A stretch of DNA of 13,834 nucleotides, from the NCBI GenBank assembly GCA_001915545.1, contig MNQS01000137.1, positions 1 through 13,834 of the forward strand. Reading direction: 5' to 3'. The translations under genes were made by a program, and so were the position numbers. This DNA comes from Bacteroides sp. 43_108 (GTDB taxonomy: Bacteria; Bacteroidota; Bacteroidia; Bacteroidales; Bacteroidaceae). Of the stretch, positions 1 to 6,831 are shown in pieces (position 1 is the stretch's first letter; each line of letters opens with the position of its first letter). Below the pieces are notes generated by a model. It was not told the DNA's origin. It saw nothing but the letters and a program-made list of their open reading frames with translations, and did not search any database.

Positions 1-1
1 T

Positions 2-1312
2 CCGGTCGTGACGGTTGTCATCGAGCCGGAAGACCTCGACCTTGGCAAATACGTCAAGATAGGCGAGGAACACACCAGAACCCTTGAGATGAAACCCGGG
101 TATCTCTATGTAAAAGACACGGTACGCCCCACGTATGCAATCAAAGACGAAACGGAGGCAGTTGAAAACGGGAAGCGGATGGTAGTTACCGCTCCTTTGC
201 CGTTGATGCCCATATATAAAGGTATGCCCGGGGCTTCCATGCTCGCGGAGATACTTTTACAGAAATACGAGTATCACGTTCCGTTTTACCGGCAGGTCAA
301 GCAACCGGAACACCTGGGAGTGAAACTGTCGAGAAACACGTTGAATGGCTGGTTCAAGCCGGTCTGTGAACTTTTAAGACCTCTTTACCTTGAACTCAAA
401 AAGAAAGTCCTCTCCTCTGACTACATACAGGTGGATGAAACCACTCTCCCGGTCATAGACCATGACAGGCATAAGGCGGCAAAGGAGTATATCTGGATAG
501 TACGAGCGGCGGTGCCGCGCCTGCTCTTCTTCCATTATGCCAACGGATCGCGTTCTCAAAAGGTGGCGGTCGATCTTTTGAAAACGTTCAAAGGATACCT
601 CCAGTGTGACGGCTACTCCGCTTATGACGCTTTTGAGAACCGGAAGGACGTGCGCCTGTGCGGATGTCTCGCACATATCAGACGCCACATAGAGTCATGC
701 AGGGAAGAGAACCGGGAATATGCCATGCAAGGACTTAAATTTATACAAGATCTGTATAACGTGGAGTATATGGCTGATGAGCGGCAACTCTCCTATGAGG
801 AACGTGCAGCGCTACGGCAACGTCTGGCCGGTCCGCTACTTGACGCCTTCGAGCTCTGGCTTCAAAACACATACCCCAAAGTGCTTAAGCGCAGTCTGAT
901 GGGGAAGGCTATAGCCTACGCTTATCCTCTCATACCAAGAATGAGGCATTATCTGTACGATGGAAGAATTTTTATAGATAACAACAGGGCGGAGAACGCA
1001 CTTAGACCTATGGTTTTGACCAGAAAGAATATGCTGTTCTGTGGAAATCAGCAAGCGGCTGAAAACACGGCTGTCATCTGCTCGTTACTCGGTTCCTGTA
1101 AGGAATGTGGAGTCAATCCACGTGAGTGGCTGAATGATGTAATCAGCAAACTTCCCTATTATCTTACTCCCAAGTCAGAGAAAAAACTCACCGAGCTCCT
1201 TCCTGACAGATGGGGTGGATACCGACAAAGCCACGACACTCTCCCGACAGTCACGGGAATGTCTATGGACAATCCCAGGACTGTCCATAGACAAACTGTA
1301 CACGCAACCTGA
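2..1312 (+). CDS. tnpC: IS66-family transposase (TnpC), 5' end outside the window
   Basis: Transposase of an IS66-type insertion sequence, the DDE enzyme that cuts and joins the element ends. The reading frame is open to the left edge, so the N-terminal part (usually a coiled coil and zinc-binding region) lies outside; the GTG at 8 is not a credible start. Visible DDE residues, counted from that GTG, are D143 in QVDETTLP, D201 in LQCDGYSAYD and E329 in IDNNRAENALRP, all standard IS66 signatures. CGCLAHIRRH (about 218-227) is also typical. The C-terminal block ECGVNPREWLNDVI is the usual IS66 C-terminal domain. The gene looks intact to its stop at 1310-1312, so the copy may be active if the left part is whole. 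The IS66 accessory genes tnpA and tnpB, if present, would lie to the left. Family assignment is firm. Confidence 0.93.
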   Translation, partial: PVVTVVIEPEDLDLGKYVKIGEEHTRTLEMKPGYLYVKDTVRPTYAIKDETEAVENGKRMVVTAPLPLMPIYKGMPGASMLAEILLQKYEYHVPFYRQVKQPEHLGVKLSRNTLNGWFKPVCELLRPLYLELKKKVLSSDYIQVDETTLPVIDHDRHKAAKEYIWIVRAAVPRLLFFHYANGSRSQKVAVDLLKTFKGYLQCDGYSAYDAFENRKDVRLCGCLAHIRRHIESCREENREYAMQGLKFIQDLYNVEYMADERQLSYEERAALRQRLAGPLLDAFELWLQNTYPKVLKRSLMGKAIAYAYPLIPRMRHYLYDGRIFIDNNRAENALRPMVLTRKNMLFCGNQQAAENTAVICSLLGSCKECGVNPREWLNDVISKLPYYLTPKSEKKLTELLPDRWGGYRQSHDTLPTVTGMSMDNPRTVHRQTVHAT

Positions 1313-1394
1313 AACTCTGACGAACCGATAAGTCTTACCACTGCACATATACATAACTCAAGCAGAGTGATTTCTCTTGGGAAAAATCAAATGT

Positions 1395-1421
1395 ACAAGA
1401 TGTATTTGCTCAACCGCTTAC
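1395..1421 (-). repeat. Probable right terminal inverted repeat of the IS66 element
   Basis: Read on the minus strand from 1421, the sequence starts GTAAGCGGTTGAGC. IS66-family elements characteristically begin with GTAA and often GTAAGC, and this lies 109 bases after the transposase stop with no other gene between. I infer that the element ends at 1421 and that the following eight bases (1422-1429, GTTCTTCT) could be one copy of the target duplication. The left repeat is outside the window, so the match cannot be confirmed here; the inner limit 1395 is arbitrary. Confidence 0.5.
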
Positions 1422-1435
1422 GTTCTTCTATACGT

Positions 1436-1678
1436 TCATAAAGGAAGCTGTCCGAAATAATTCAGCAGTGCATAATAACAGTCGCAGAAGAACTCACAGG
1501 AGCGTTTCTCGTTTTGGTACGAGAGGTTCGACTTGGAGGGAGCACATGGGATGCCCAAGTGGTTCAAGTTGCCGTTGGCTGAATGCAGGCCGTTGCTGAT
1601 TTCACGCAATGGCACGTAGTCGACGAACTGGCAGAATATCATGCTTACAAGTGGCTCAAGAAAAGACTGGAACGACTT
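1436..1678 (-). pseudogene. IS4-family transposase fragment (N-terminal region only)
   Basis: About 80 codons in one frame reading KSFQSFLEPLVSMIFCQF, then REISNGL, GNLNHLGI, SKSNLSYQNEKR and YYALLNYFG. This order matches the N-terminal segment of Bacteroidales IS4-type transposases (SMLFCQ...REI..GL...L.HLG....STLSY.N..R). The rest of the enzyme, including the whole DDE catalytic domain, is missing: the frame stops at 1436-1438 after FGQLPL, and a stop at 1679-1681 closes it upstream. It is a remnant, not a gene. It begins a few bases beyond the hipA stop and ends close to the IS66 right end, so later insertions or deletions have trimmed it on both sides. Confidence 0.72.
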
Positions 1679-1695
1679 TCACCATCTGCTGTTCT

Positions 1696-2973
1696 TTAAG
1701 TTAATTGCAACAAGTTCAAATCATCAGTAACCAATCCATCCAATACATGTTGAATTTTATCAGATATGGCCTTATCTATGCCATACGTGACGCACAATGA
1801 TTGAAATTTGCTTACAGCATCGAACACCTGTAATATCTTCTTTTCAGGATTTTCCACAAAATCCTCGGCGAAATTGACAAAATCACTTGTGGTCAAGGCC
1901 GATCTCTTGCCCATCACACCCATAGAATGAATATGTGCAGAAGAATTTTCCCATGTATTTGCCGTGAACATTACATCATATGCAGGTGATAAACGCCACC
2001 TCCCTGTCTTATCCATGATAAACGATATGTTCTTATTATAGTCATCAGATATACCTGCGACATAATTAAATACCATTCTGATAAATATCTGATCTTTGTC
2101 TTCCTGGGGAAGTTTCAGAGTCTCTGCCAGCCAACATAGCTTCATATAATCATCTGCACCTGGCATAATGGCCGCAAGGGGCTGGCTAAGAATCTTGTCT
2201 CCATCCTTGCGATCAAATCTTTCCGTTACGAAATGATTTCTTCCATCAATCTCTTTCAGAAAGCATGACACCATGTTGATTCCTGCCGCCTTTGCCATTT
2301 CGCTATATACCATTTCTATCTCTGTGGTAGGAGAGTCATCTGCTTCTTTAAATTTTATGATATACTGCTTAAAATTTTCAGGCAAATCCTCCTGACCGGA
2401 ACGGAACTCTTCCGTTTCGAGGTTATAGGCAACCACCGCCTTCGGGCGCATGCCACCGGCAGAAGTTCCGAGATATATTAACTTCTTCATCGTGAGGCTA
2501 TCCTCCGGTGATATGACAGCAGCATCTCGATCATTATATATTTTAGAAGCCAAAGTTGCCAATGATGACATGTTTACTGATTCATGGATGGCATCATCAT
2601 TAAATTCCGGTTCAAATTCCAATGCTCCCATAGCCCTCTTGCCAATATAAGAGAGCTTCAATAGGGGCAATGATTCCGTAACCTTTATATTGTTATCCGT
2701 GAGCCATTGGTCAAATAGGGAAGCCCCCCATTTGTCAGGAAGCGCATCTGCAAGAAATTCCGGAAGCCCTTGATATAATTTATCTTTATTCCCATAGAAA
2801 GACGCAAACAAAGGGGTTCTCTTAGGATGTGTGGAAGGACATATATCATAATCTTGTTTCCTATACTCATCCGTAAATTGGAATACAGAACAATGCTTTT
2901 CAAAGTCCCAATTCAATTTGCCAATACAAGTTCCCCACAGATATACATTCACTATAATTGGCTCTTTCTTCAT
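1696..2973 (-). CDS. hipA: HipA-family serine/threonine kinase toxin, orphan
   Basis: A 425-residue HipA-type protein kinase, close to the usual length and apparently complete. HipA toxins phosphorylate translation factors (glutamyl-tRNA synthetase in E. coli) and induce dormancy. Visible parts: N-terminal VNVYLWG (8-14) and QGLPEFLADALPDKWG (68-83); glycine-rich GTSAGGMRPK (169-178), corresponding to the loop with the autophosphorylated serine; YIIKFKE (204-210) with the nucleotide-binding lysine; FVTERFDR (248-255); the catalytic segment GISDDYNKN (307-315), where D310 aligns with E. coli D309; and SPAYD (329-333) for the metal-binding aspartate. The usual histidine two residues after the catalytic aspartate is tyrosine here (Y312). 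The start is the ATG giving MKKEPIIVNVYLWG. No HipB-like helix-turn-helix gene is recognisable upstream, where IS1380 debris lies, so the antitoxin seems lost. An IS4 remnant follows the stop. Confidence 0.88.
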   Translation of the reverse strand: MKKEPIIVNVYLWGTCIGKLNWDFEKHCSVFQFTDEYRKQDYDICPSTHPKRTPLFASFYGNKDKLYQGLPEFLADALPDKWGASLFDQWLTDNNIKVTESLPLLKLSYIGKRAMGALEFEPEFNDDAIHESVNMSSLATLASKIYNDRDAAVISPEDSLTMKKLIYLGTSAGGMRPKAVVAYNLETEEFRSGQEDLPENFKQYIIKFKEADDSPTTEIEMVYSEMAKAAGINMVSCFLKEIDGRNHFVTERFDRKDGDKILSQPLAAIMPGADDYMKLCWLAETLKLPQEDKDQIFIRMVFNYVAGISDDYNKNISFIMDKTGRWRLSPAYDVMFTANTWENSSAHIHSMGVMGKRSALTTSDFVNFAEDFVENPEKKILQVFDAVSKFQSLCVTYGIDKAISDKIQHVLDGLVTDDLNLLQLT

Positions 2974-3187
2974 ACCATCTTACGTTTACTGTTAATTCTT
3001 TGTATTTTCTTACCTGCCTCAAATCCGCAACTAAGCCCTTCAACGTCCTTCTTGCGTGTACACGTCCTCTCATTACTGAATTATCAGATAAATTGAGGCA
3101 GAAACACCCACTTCTGCCTACAACATCCCCTTACCCCACAATGCGACTTGAGACAATACGCAGTATCATACCCATAAGTTGTAGGCG
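2974..3187. other. Intergenic region between hipA and the IS1380 remnant, with a hairpin
   Basis: No convincing gene. An 8-bp perfect inverted repeat, AGGCAGAA at 3096-3103 and TTCTGCCT at 3112-3119 with an 8-nt loop, lies between the IS1380 3' end and hipA. It could belong to the IS terminus or act as a terminator for the transposase reading toward hipA. A hipB gene would be expected just upstream of hipA, but the three minus-strand frames here show only short stretches with no helix-turn-helix pattern. No clear TAnnTTTG promoter for hipA was found. Confidence 0.45.
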
Positions 3188-4440
3188 TTATCCAAAATCA
3201 GTCTGAAAAATATCTGCGTAAGCATTGTTACAGGTATAGATATTCAGCACATACCGCCTTGATGTCCTGATCCACTTGGCTGGTACAGAGATAAACCTGA
3301 AGACAAACGCTTTTATGCGACTTGTTGCATTGAGTCCGAACCTCTTTACGTCAAGTCTTTGGATAATGGCCTTGTAGAAGTTACGGATAAGTGCTGTAAG
3401 AAGAAGGAACACAGTGTTCTCGGCCATGAAGGATTTGGGCAATCTGTCCCACCCGAAACCATTGTTCATATCATCAAAGATACGTTCCTTTCCTCCACGA
3501 AGGTTATAGAACTCGACAATTTCTCTTACGGAAGATTCATAGTCGTTAGTCAGGATACAACGGTATGTGTATTCTCCTTCCCAAAGATCCTGCACACCAT
3601 CCATCCGTTTCTGTCTTTGAATCACAAGTCGGTATGCTTTACCCTTCCACTTCTCAACAAGGATAGAGTTCAATTCAAACTCAATGCCATTGATTTCCTC
3701 AGTCTTCCAGCCTCTGAGAGCAAATATGTCATTGTAGAGCGAACTGCAGCGGTTAGTGCGGATATAGAAGGACTTGCAGTGTTTCTCTATTTCCTCCACG
3801 ATTTCCTCGGAACATGATCCGCAATCAGCTCTGAAACGATTGATAGTGAGCCTGTTCTGTTCAAATCTCTCAAAGAACCTCTTCAGCGTGTCCTTCTGAT
3901 GAAAACGAAGGTTTTCGTTAAGCCAGATGAGCAGAGCTAAGTTTACTTAAGCTCTGCCATGGCGAGAAAACGTGCCATGAAATGGAACTTTTGTGTTACC
4001 ATCGCTATTCTCAATGCCAACAATCAAGTCACCAATAACCGCCACGCCAGGGCGATAACCAGAGAACTTCTTGTATGTAGGCTTTGCATCATACTTCTCA
4101 CCCTCTTTCAGTTGGTCAGATGCAAACATACAATTGAGCAGTAAAGTATTGAGAGTGTCAGCCGTGTTGAAATCGTAGTTCTTACCCGTATCTGATGTGT
4201 ATGAGATGTTTTCTTGCGTCAGTTCCTTTATCGCTCTGAGGATAGTATCAGAACTACAAGTATGAAGTGTCGGATGAAGCGAGAGATGGTTCATCAAATG
4301 AGTAGTGACATCCTCAATACATGAGCCACCACAGAAGTAGATACTCATGAGAGAACGGATGATTTCGCTGTACTGATAACCTAACGATCTACACCTTAGA
4401 CCGAGGGTTGAGTCGATTACAGATGACAATGTGGAGTCAA
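3188..4440 (-). pseudogene. IS1380-family transposase, disrupted (in-frame stop, 5' truncated)
   Basis: Two minus-strand blocks in the same frame form one IS1380-type DDE transposase. The upstream block (about 4440 to 3950) reads EQFD...SVIDSTLGLRC, YQYSEIIRSLMSIYFCGGSCIEDVTTHL, YKKFSGYRPGVAVIGDL. The downstream block (about 3921 to 3188) reads RFHQKDTLKRFF, NRFRADCGSCSEEIVEEIEKH, FYNLRGGKERIFDDMNNGFGW and ends RTSRRYVLNIYT. RADCGS and GGKERIFD carry the second and third catalytic residues. A TAA at 3947-3949 interrupts the frame inside a segment of about 78 nt that the family does not normally have. The N-terminal start region is missing where the sequence changes abruptly to a hipA-like tail near 4440. 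The protein also passes directly from LKEGEKYDA to KPTYKK, where I expect an extra stretch containing the first catalytic aspartate. Almost certainly inactive. Confidence 0.82.
3931..3957. repeat. Hairpin carrying the stop codon inside the IS1380 pseudogene
   Basis: GCAGAGCTAAGT (3931-3942) and ACTTAAGCTCTGC (3945-3957) are inverted repeats with a one-base bulge and almost no loop. The TAA that breaks the transposase frame (3947-3949, minus strand) lies within the right arm. A second small inverted repeat, TGGC/GCCA, sits next to it at about 3960-3977. Such a compact palindromic insert resembles a miniature element scar, but no flanking target duplication is obvious. Confidence 0.5.
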
Positions 4441-4647
4441 ATTGCTCATCAGGTAGGGCGGAAGGATTTCGAGGAATTTGGACGACGCATAGGGTTGGGC
4501 AATAAATTGATAAAGCGTGAGCTTGATGAGTTTGTCAAAGAGAAACCATTGGTGCAAGTATTGATAGACCGTTCCTTTTTATCGGAAGAACTGAAAAAGT
4601 AATATAGGATGTCTATGGGGTACAGGTGTAAGATGCTTTCTTTCTGA
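4435..4647 (+). pseudogene. C-terminal tail of a second HipA-like gene, truncated and with a premature stop
   Basis: The plus strand reads QIAHQVGRKDFEEFGRRIGL, then KLIKRELDEFVKEKPLV and IDRSFLSEELKK, then TAA at 4600-4602. The same frame continues YRMSMGYRCKMLSF to a TGA at 4645-4647. This is the pattern I associate with the C-terminal end of a second Bacteroidales HipA-like family, different from the intact gene at 1696-2973 and on the opposite strand. In that family the KK is normally followed by Q (CAA), so the TAA looks like a single-base nonsense change. The kinase core is missing because the IS1380 remnant replaces everything upstream of about 4435. It is not a functional gene. Assignment rests on the tail alone, so confidence is moderate. 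Confidence 0.55.
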
Positions 4648-4693
4648 TGAAGGGCGGATAAAGCATTCTTCAGGAAAGTACTTCTCCTTTTCC

Positions 4694-4762
4694 CATACCG
4701 GTCATACCGTTAAAACTGATTGATAATTATGACGCGTATGTTGGCCGGTATGCCTATCTTTG
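4694..4762 (+). promoter_or_regulatory. Candidate rep promoter with inverted and direct repeats
   Basis: TATCTTTG at 4755-4762 fits the Bacteroidetes -7 motif TAnnTTTG, about 43 bases before the rep ATG. No good TTTG at the usual -33 spacing is seen. CATACCGG at 4694-4701 and its exact reverse complement CCGGTATG at 4745-4752 bracket the upstream region, and a third partial copy, CATACCG, is at 4703-4709. The right copy ends two bases before the -7 motif, so a bound protein could block transcription. Autoregulation by the initiator is the simplest reading but is an inference. Confidence 0.42.
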
Positions 4763-4805
4763 TGGCAATGAAAACAGAGAAAGGATTGATTTTGTAAGTA
4801 TTATC

Positions 4806-6014
4806 ATGGCAAAAGAACTGATTCGTGTCCCTAGGGTGCTTGGGGAAAGCTATAATTCCGTGCTGATTGAACGGTTGTATGAGGCAGGTGGAAATGTCAT
4901 GCTCGATCTGATCATATACCTGGGCAGCTATCACCTCAAAGACTTGTTCGGGACTTCCTGGTTCTCCGTAGAAGACTTCTGCCGTAAGATGGGGTATGAC
5001 CGTACCAACTTGCAGCGCAAGCTGGATAGCCGGCAGCTCGCGGCCATGTTCGGAAAGAATATGCAGCCGGAATATGTATGTACCGACACGGCAGGACAGA
5101 GAATCAGCCATCCTATCGAGACGGTTTTTGAGGCGGCTCTCTATAAACTGGGATTGGAGAACCTCTGCTATCCGACCATTGGCGAGGATGGCCGTACATC
5201 CTATAATTTCGTGCAGATCTTGAAACGTTTCGACATAATGACCGATTTCAAGACGAAGAAGTCAACGAAAAGGCTGTACTCGGCAGTGGTAAGCCCGGAG
5301 ATAAAGAATTTCATGTTCTCGCTCTATAACCTCTTGGAACTTCAGGATTACCGTAGCCTGCCCAGCCGTTACCGCTATTTCTATCTGGAACTTTCCAAGA
5401 TGGTTTACCTGATCAAGTATAAGACCACCAAGAATGAGGCTCCTTTTTATGTGCTGACAGTCGATCAGCTGGCTAAAAAGCTCGGCATAGAGATTGCCGA
5501 ACCCAAAGACCGGAAAAAGAAGGTCGCCTCGATACTGAAAAAGATGAATACTTACCTGAAATATACCAATTTCAATTTCTCTTTTGTGAAAGGCGATCAT
5601 GAGAGATGGGCATATACCGTGTTGTTCTCGTTTCCTAGGCATACGCTGCACTATTTTGATGAAGGACAATATGCTGTCGTGGTGAAGAAATTCTATAAGA
5701 ACCTGCTTGGGCTGTATGTCGAGATTGCCTACCCGGACACGGATATGGCTGTCAGGAGGAAGAAGATCAAAGAGGTGGAGGAAGATGCCGGACTGTATAA
5801 AGAGTTCCTTTTATGGGCAAACTCCCCGGAAAGCGTAGAAAAGAAAAAACAGATATATATCAGTGATTTCGTGGCTGTATTCGGCAGGTTTCCGGAAGGA
5901 TGGGCACAGGAAGAGTTGGAGAGTGCCAATGGAACGGAAGTTGCTCCTGCTCCTGAAGAGTTCATATCTCCGGAGACGGACGGGGCGGTGAACATGGACG
6001 ATCCAGCTGTGTAG
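4806..6014 (+). CDS. Plasmid replication initiation protein
   Basis: A 402-residue protein that I read as the plasmid Rep initiator. It would bind the iterons directly downstream and open the origin for the host replisome. Support is mainly contextual: six phased 20-bp repeats begin inside its last codons. The body is basic and rich in aromatic residues, with segments such as SRYRYFYLELSKMVYLIKY (about 197-215) and LTVDQLAKKLGIEI (about 232-245) that look like winged-helix DNA-binding modules of Rep_3-like initiators. The C-terminus is acidic (about 375-402) and may be a flexible tail. The start is the ATG giving MAKELIRVPRVLGESY; the frame is open further upstream but has no usable ATG. The palindrome near its promoter suggests autoregulation. 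An exact initiator family cannot be named without a profile search. Confidence 0.78.
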   Translation: MAKELIRVPRVLGESYNSVLIERLYEAGGNVMLDLIIYLGSYHLKDLFGTSWFSVEDFCRKMGYDRTNLQRKLDSRQLAAMFGKNMQPEYVCTDTAGQRISHPIETVFEAALYKLGLENLCYPTIGEDGRTSYNFVQILKRFDIMTDFKTKKSTKRLYSAVVSPEIKNFMFSLYNLLELQDYRSLPSRYRYFYLELSKMVYLIKYKTTKNEAPFYVLTVDQLAKKLGIEIAEPKDRKKKVASILKKMNTYLKYTNFNFSFVKGDHERWAYTVLFSFPRHTLHYFDEGQYAVVVKKFYKNLLGLYVEIAYPDTDMAVRRKKIKEVEEDAGLYKEFLLWANSPESVEKKKQIYISDFVAVFGRFPEGWAQEELESANGTEVAPAPEEFISPETDGAVNMDDPAV

Positions 6015-6273
6015 AACCGTCCACGTTTCACGGTTTTTTATAGAATTAGTTGTGTAGAAGTGTCCCGTTTGTTGCTTCTAGTTGTGTAGAACCGTCCACT
6101 CCTTTTGCTTTAGTTGTGTAAAAGCGTCCGGTTTCACTTGTCAGCTGTGTAAAACCGTCCACCCGTTAATGAAGGGAATAGGTAATCCCTGTTTTTTTTA
6201 TATGTCGGTATATCAGTGAAATAAAAGAGAGAAATTTTTAAATAAAAGGTATCGGCTGTGTAAAACCATCCAC
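6005..6273 (+). repeat. Six 20-bp iterons, plasmid replication origin
   Basis: Direct repeats start at 6005, 6048, 6080, 6112, 6143 and 6254, each 20 bp. The shared core is TTGTGTA or CTGTGTA followed by RAA and a TCC block. Copies 1, 3 and 5 end AACCGTCCAC, copy 6 ends AACCATCCAC, while copies 2 and 4 end AAGTGTCCCG and AAGCGTCCGG, so two variants alternate. Start-to-start distances are 43, 32, 32, 31 and 111 bases; the inner ones are near three helical turns and the first near four, so the copies face one side of the helix. The rep stop codon TAG is part of copy 1. Iterons next to a rep gene are the standard mark of an iteron-regulated theta origin. Confidence 0.88.
6163..6253. other. AT-rich tract between iterons 5 and 6, candidate DNA unwinding element
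   Basis: The 91 bases separating the fifth and sixth iterons are strongly AT-rich, with runs such as TTTTTTTTATAT and GAAATTTTTAAATAAAA. Origins of this class usually have an easily melted segment beside the iterons, and this is the best candidate. No DnaA box was recognised. The role is inferred from position and composition only. Confidence 0.45.
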
Positions 6274-6374
6274 CAAAATACATAATAAAGACCTAAACTC
6301 CTAACCCCTTTAAATATCCCCAAAGCGATAACATAGAAATGACTGGGAAAATAAATTTTCCCTTCACATGCCCT

Positions 6375-6413
6375 ATACGTACTTTCGGAAAAAGATTTTT
6401 CGGAAGTATGTGT
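6375..6413. repeat. Long hairpin downstream of the iterons
   Basis: The segment folds into a stem of about 18 pairs including several G-T wobbles, from ATACGTACTTTCGG on the left to CGGAAGTATGTGT on the right around an A/T-rich centre. It also contains a direct repeat, TTCGGAA, at 6384-6390 and 6399-6405. It lies about 100 bases after the last iteron. It could terminate transcription coming from rep or be part of the origin (primase or single-strand initiation site). I cannot choose between these. Confidence 0.5.
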
Positions 6414-6831
6414 TGATTTTCACGTTTTTTTATATGATTGGAAGGCGGTTCTGTTCATCTTCTGTATCCGAATTAGTTTTTCAGGGCGTTCCCTTCTGAC
6501 CGGGCTATTCGTTGCAAGTCCTCGTTACCCTCCAGGCTTTTCCCTGCTATCCCTAACGCTCTACGCTCCGGCTATGCCGGAAGAGAGGTATGATGATTTT
6601 TTCCTGAACTGATAGGAACATTGCGAAGGTAGGCGTGGCCGGAACGCCCGATATTGAAAAGCCAAATCTCCATCCTCCCATTCCGGGAGGTAGTATTTAC
6701 CAGTTCAATCCCGTTCTGATCCGTCTTTCCCGCTTTCTCTTCAATGCACTGTTCCCAATCAGTTGAGGAAAAATTTATGGTTGGGGCGACAAGCGATGTT
6801 TGCGAGTATTAATCTTTTAATTTTTGGCAGT
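6414..6831. other. Non-coding stretch with several small inverted repeats
   Basis: No gene is supported between the origin hairpin and the RadC-like gene. The DNA is more GC-rich than the origin and contains short palindromes: TCCGGC/GCCGGA at about 6568-6582, GGCGT/ACGCC at about 6632-6649, and CCTCCC/GGGAGG at about 6674-6690. It could hold a structured RNA, a transfer origin or decayed sequence. A TTG at 6763 opens the RadC frame early, but the residues it adds do not look like part of the protein. Confidence 0.4.

Noticed and set aside
2974..3090. Possible hipB remnant upstream of hipA
   Set aside because: Frames read on the minus strand give short basic stretches such as TRKKDVEGLSCGFEAGKK but no helix-turn-helix pattern, so I could not support an antitoxin.
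3359..3817. Plus-strand 152-codon frame opposite the IS1380 remnant
   Set aside because: It is the mirror of transposase sequence that matches its family well on the minus strand; no start signal or recognisable domain.
4710..5111. Long minus-strand open frame opposite the rep gene
   Set aside because: It is antisense to a convincing initiator gene, has no family likeness, and similar mirror frames occur opposite other genes here (for example 5262-5669 and 7352-7690).
6048..6162. CRISPR-like reading of the regular 31-32 base repeats
   Set aside because: Only six copies, imperfect, spacers of about 11-23 bases, next to a rep gene: these are iterons.
6763..6831. TTG start that would lengthen the RadC-like protein by 23 residues
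   Set aside because: The added residues (MRKNLWLGRQAMFASINLLI and on) do not fit the family and the ATG at 6832 gives a normal start.
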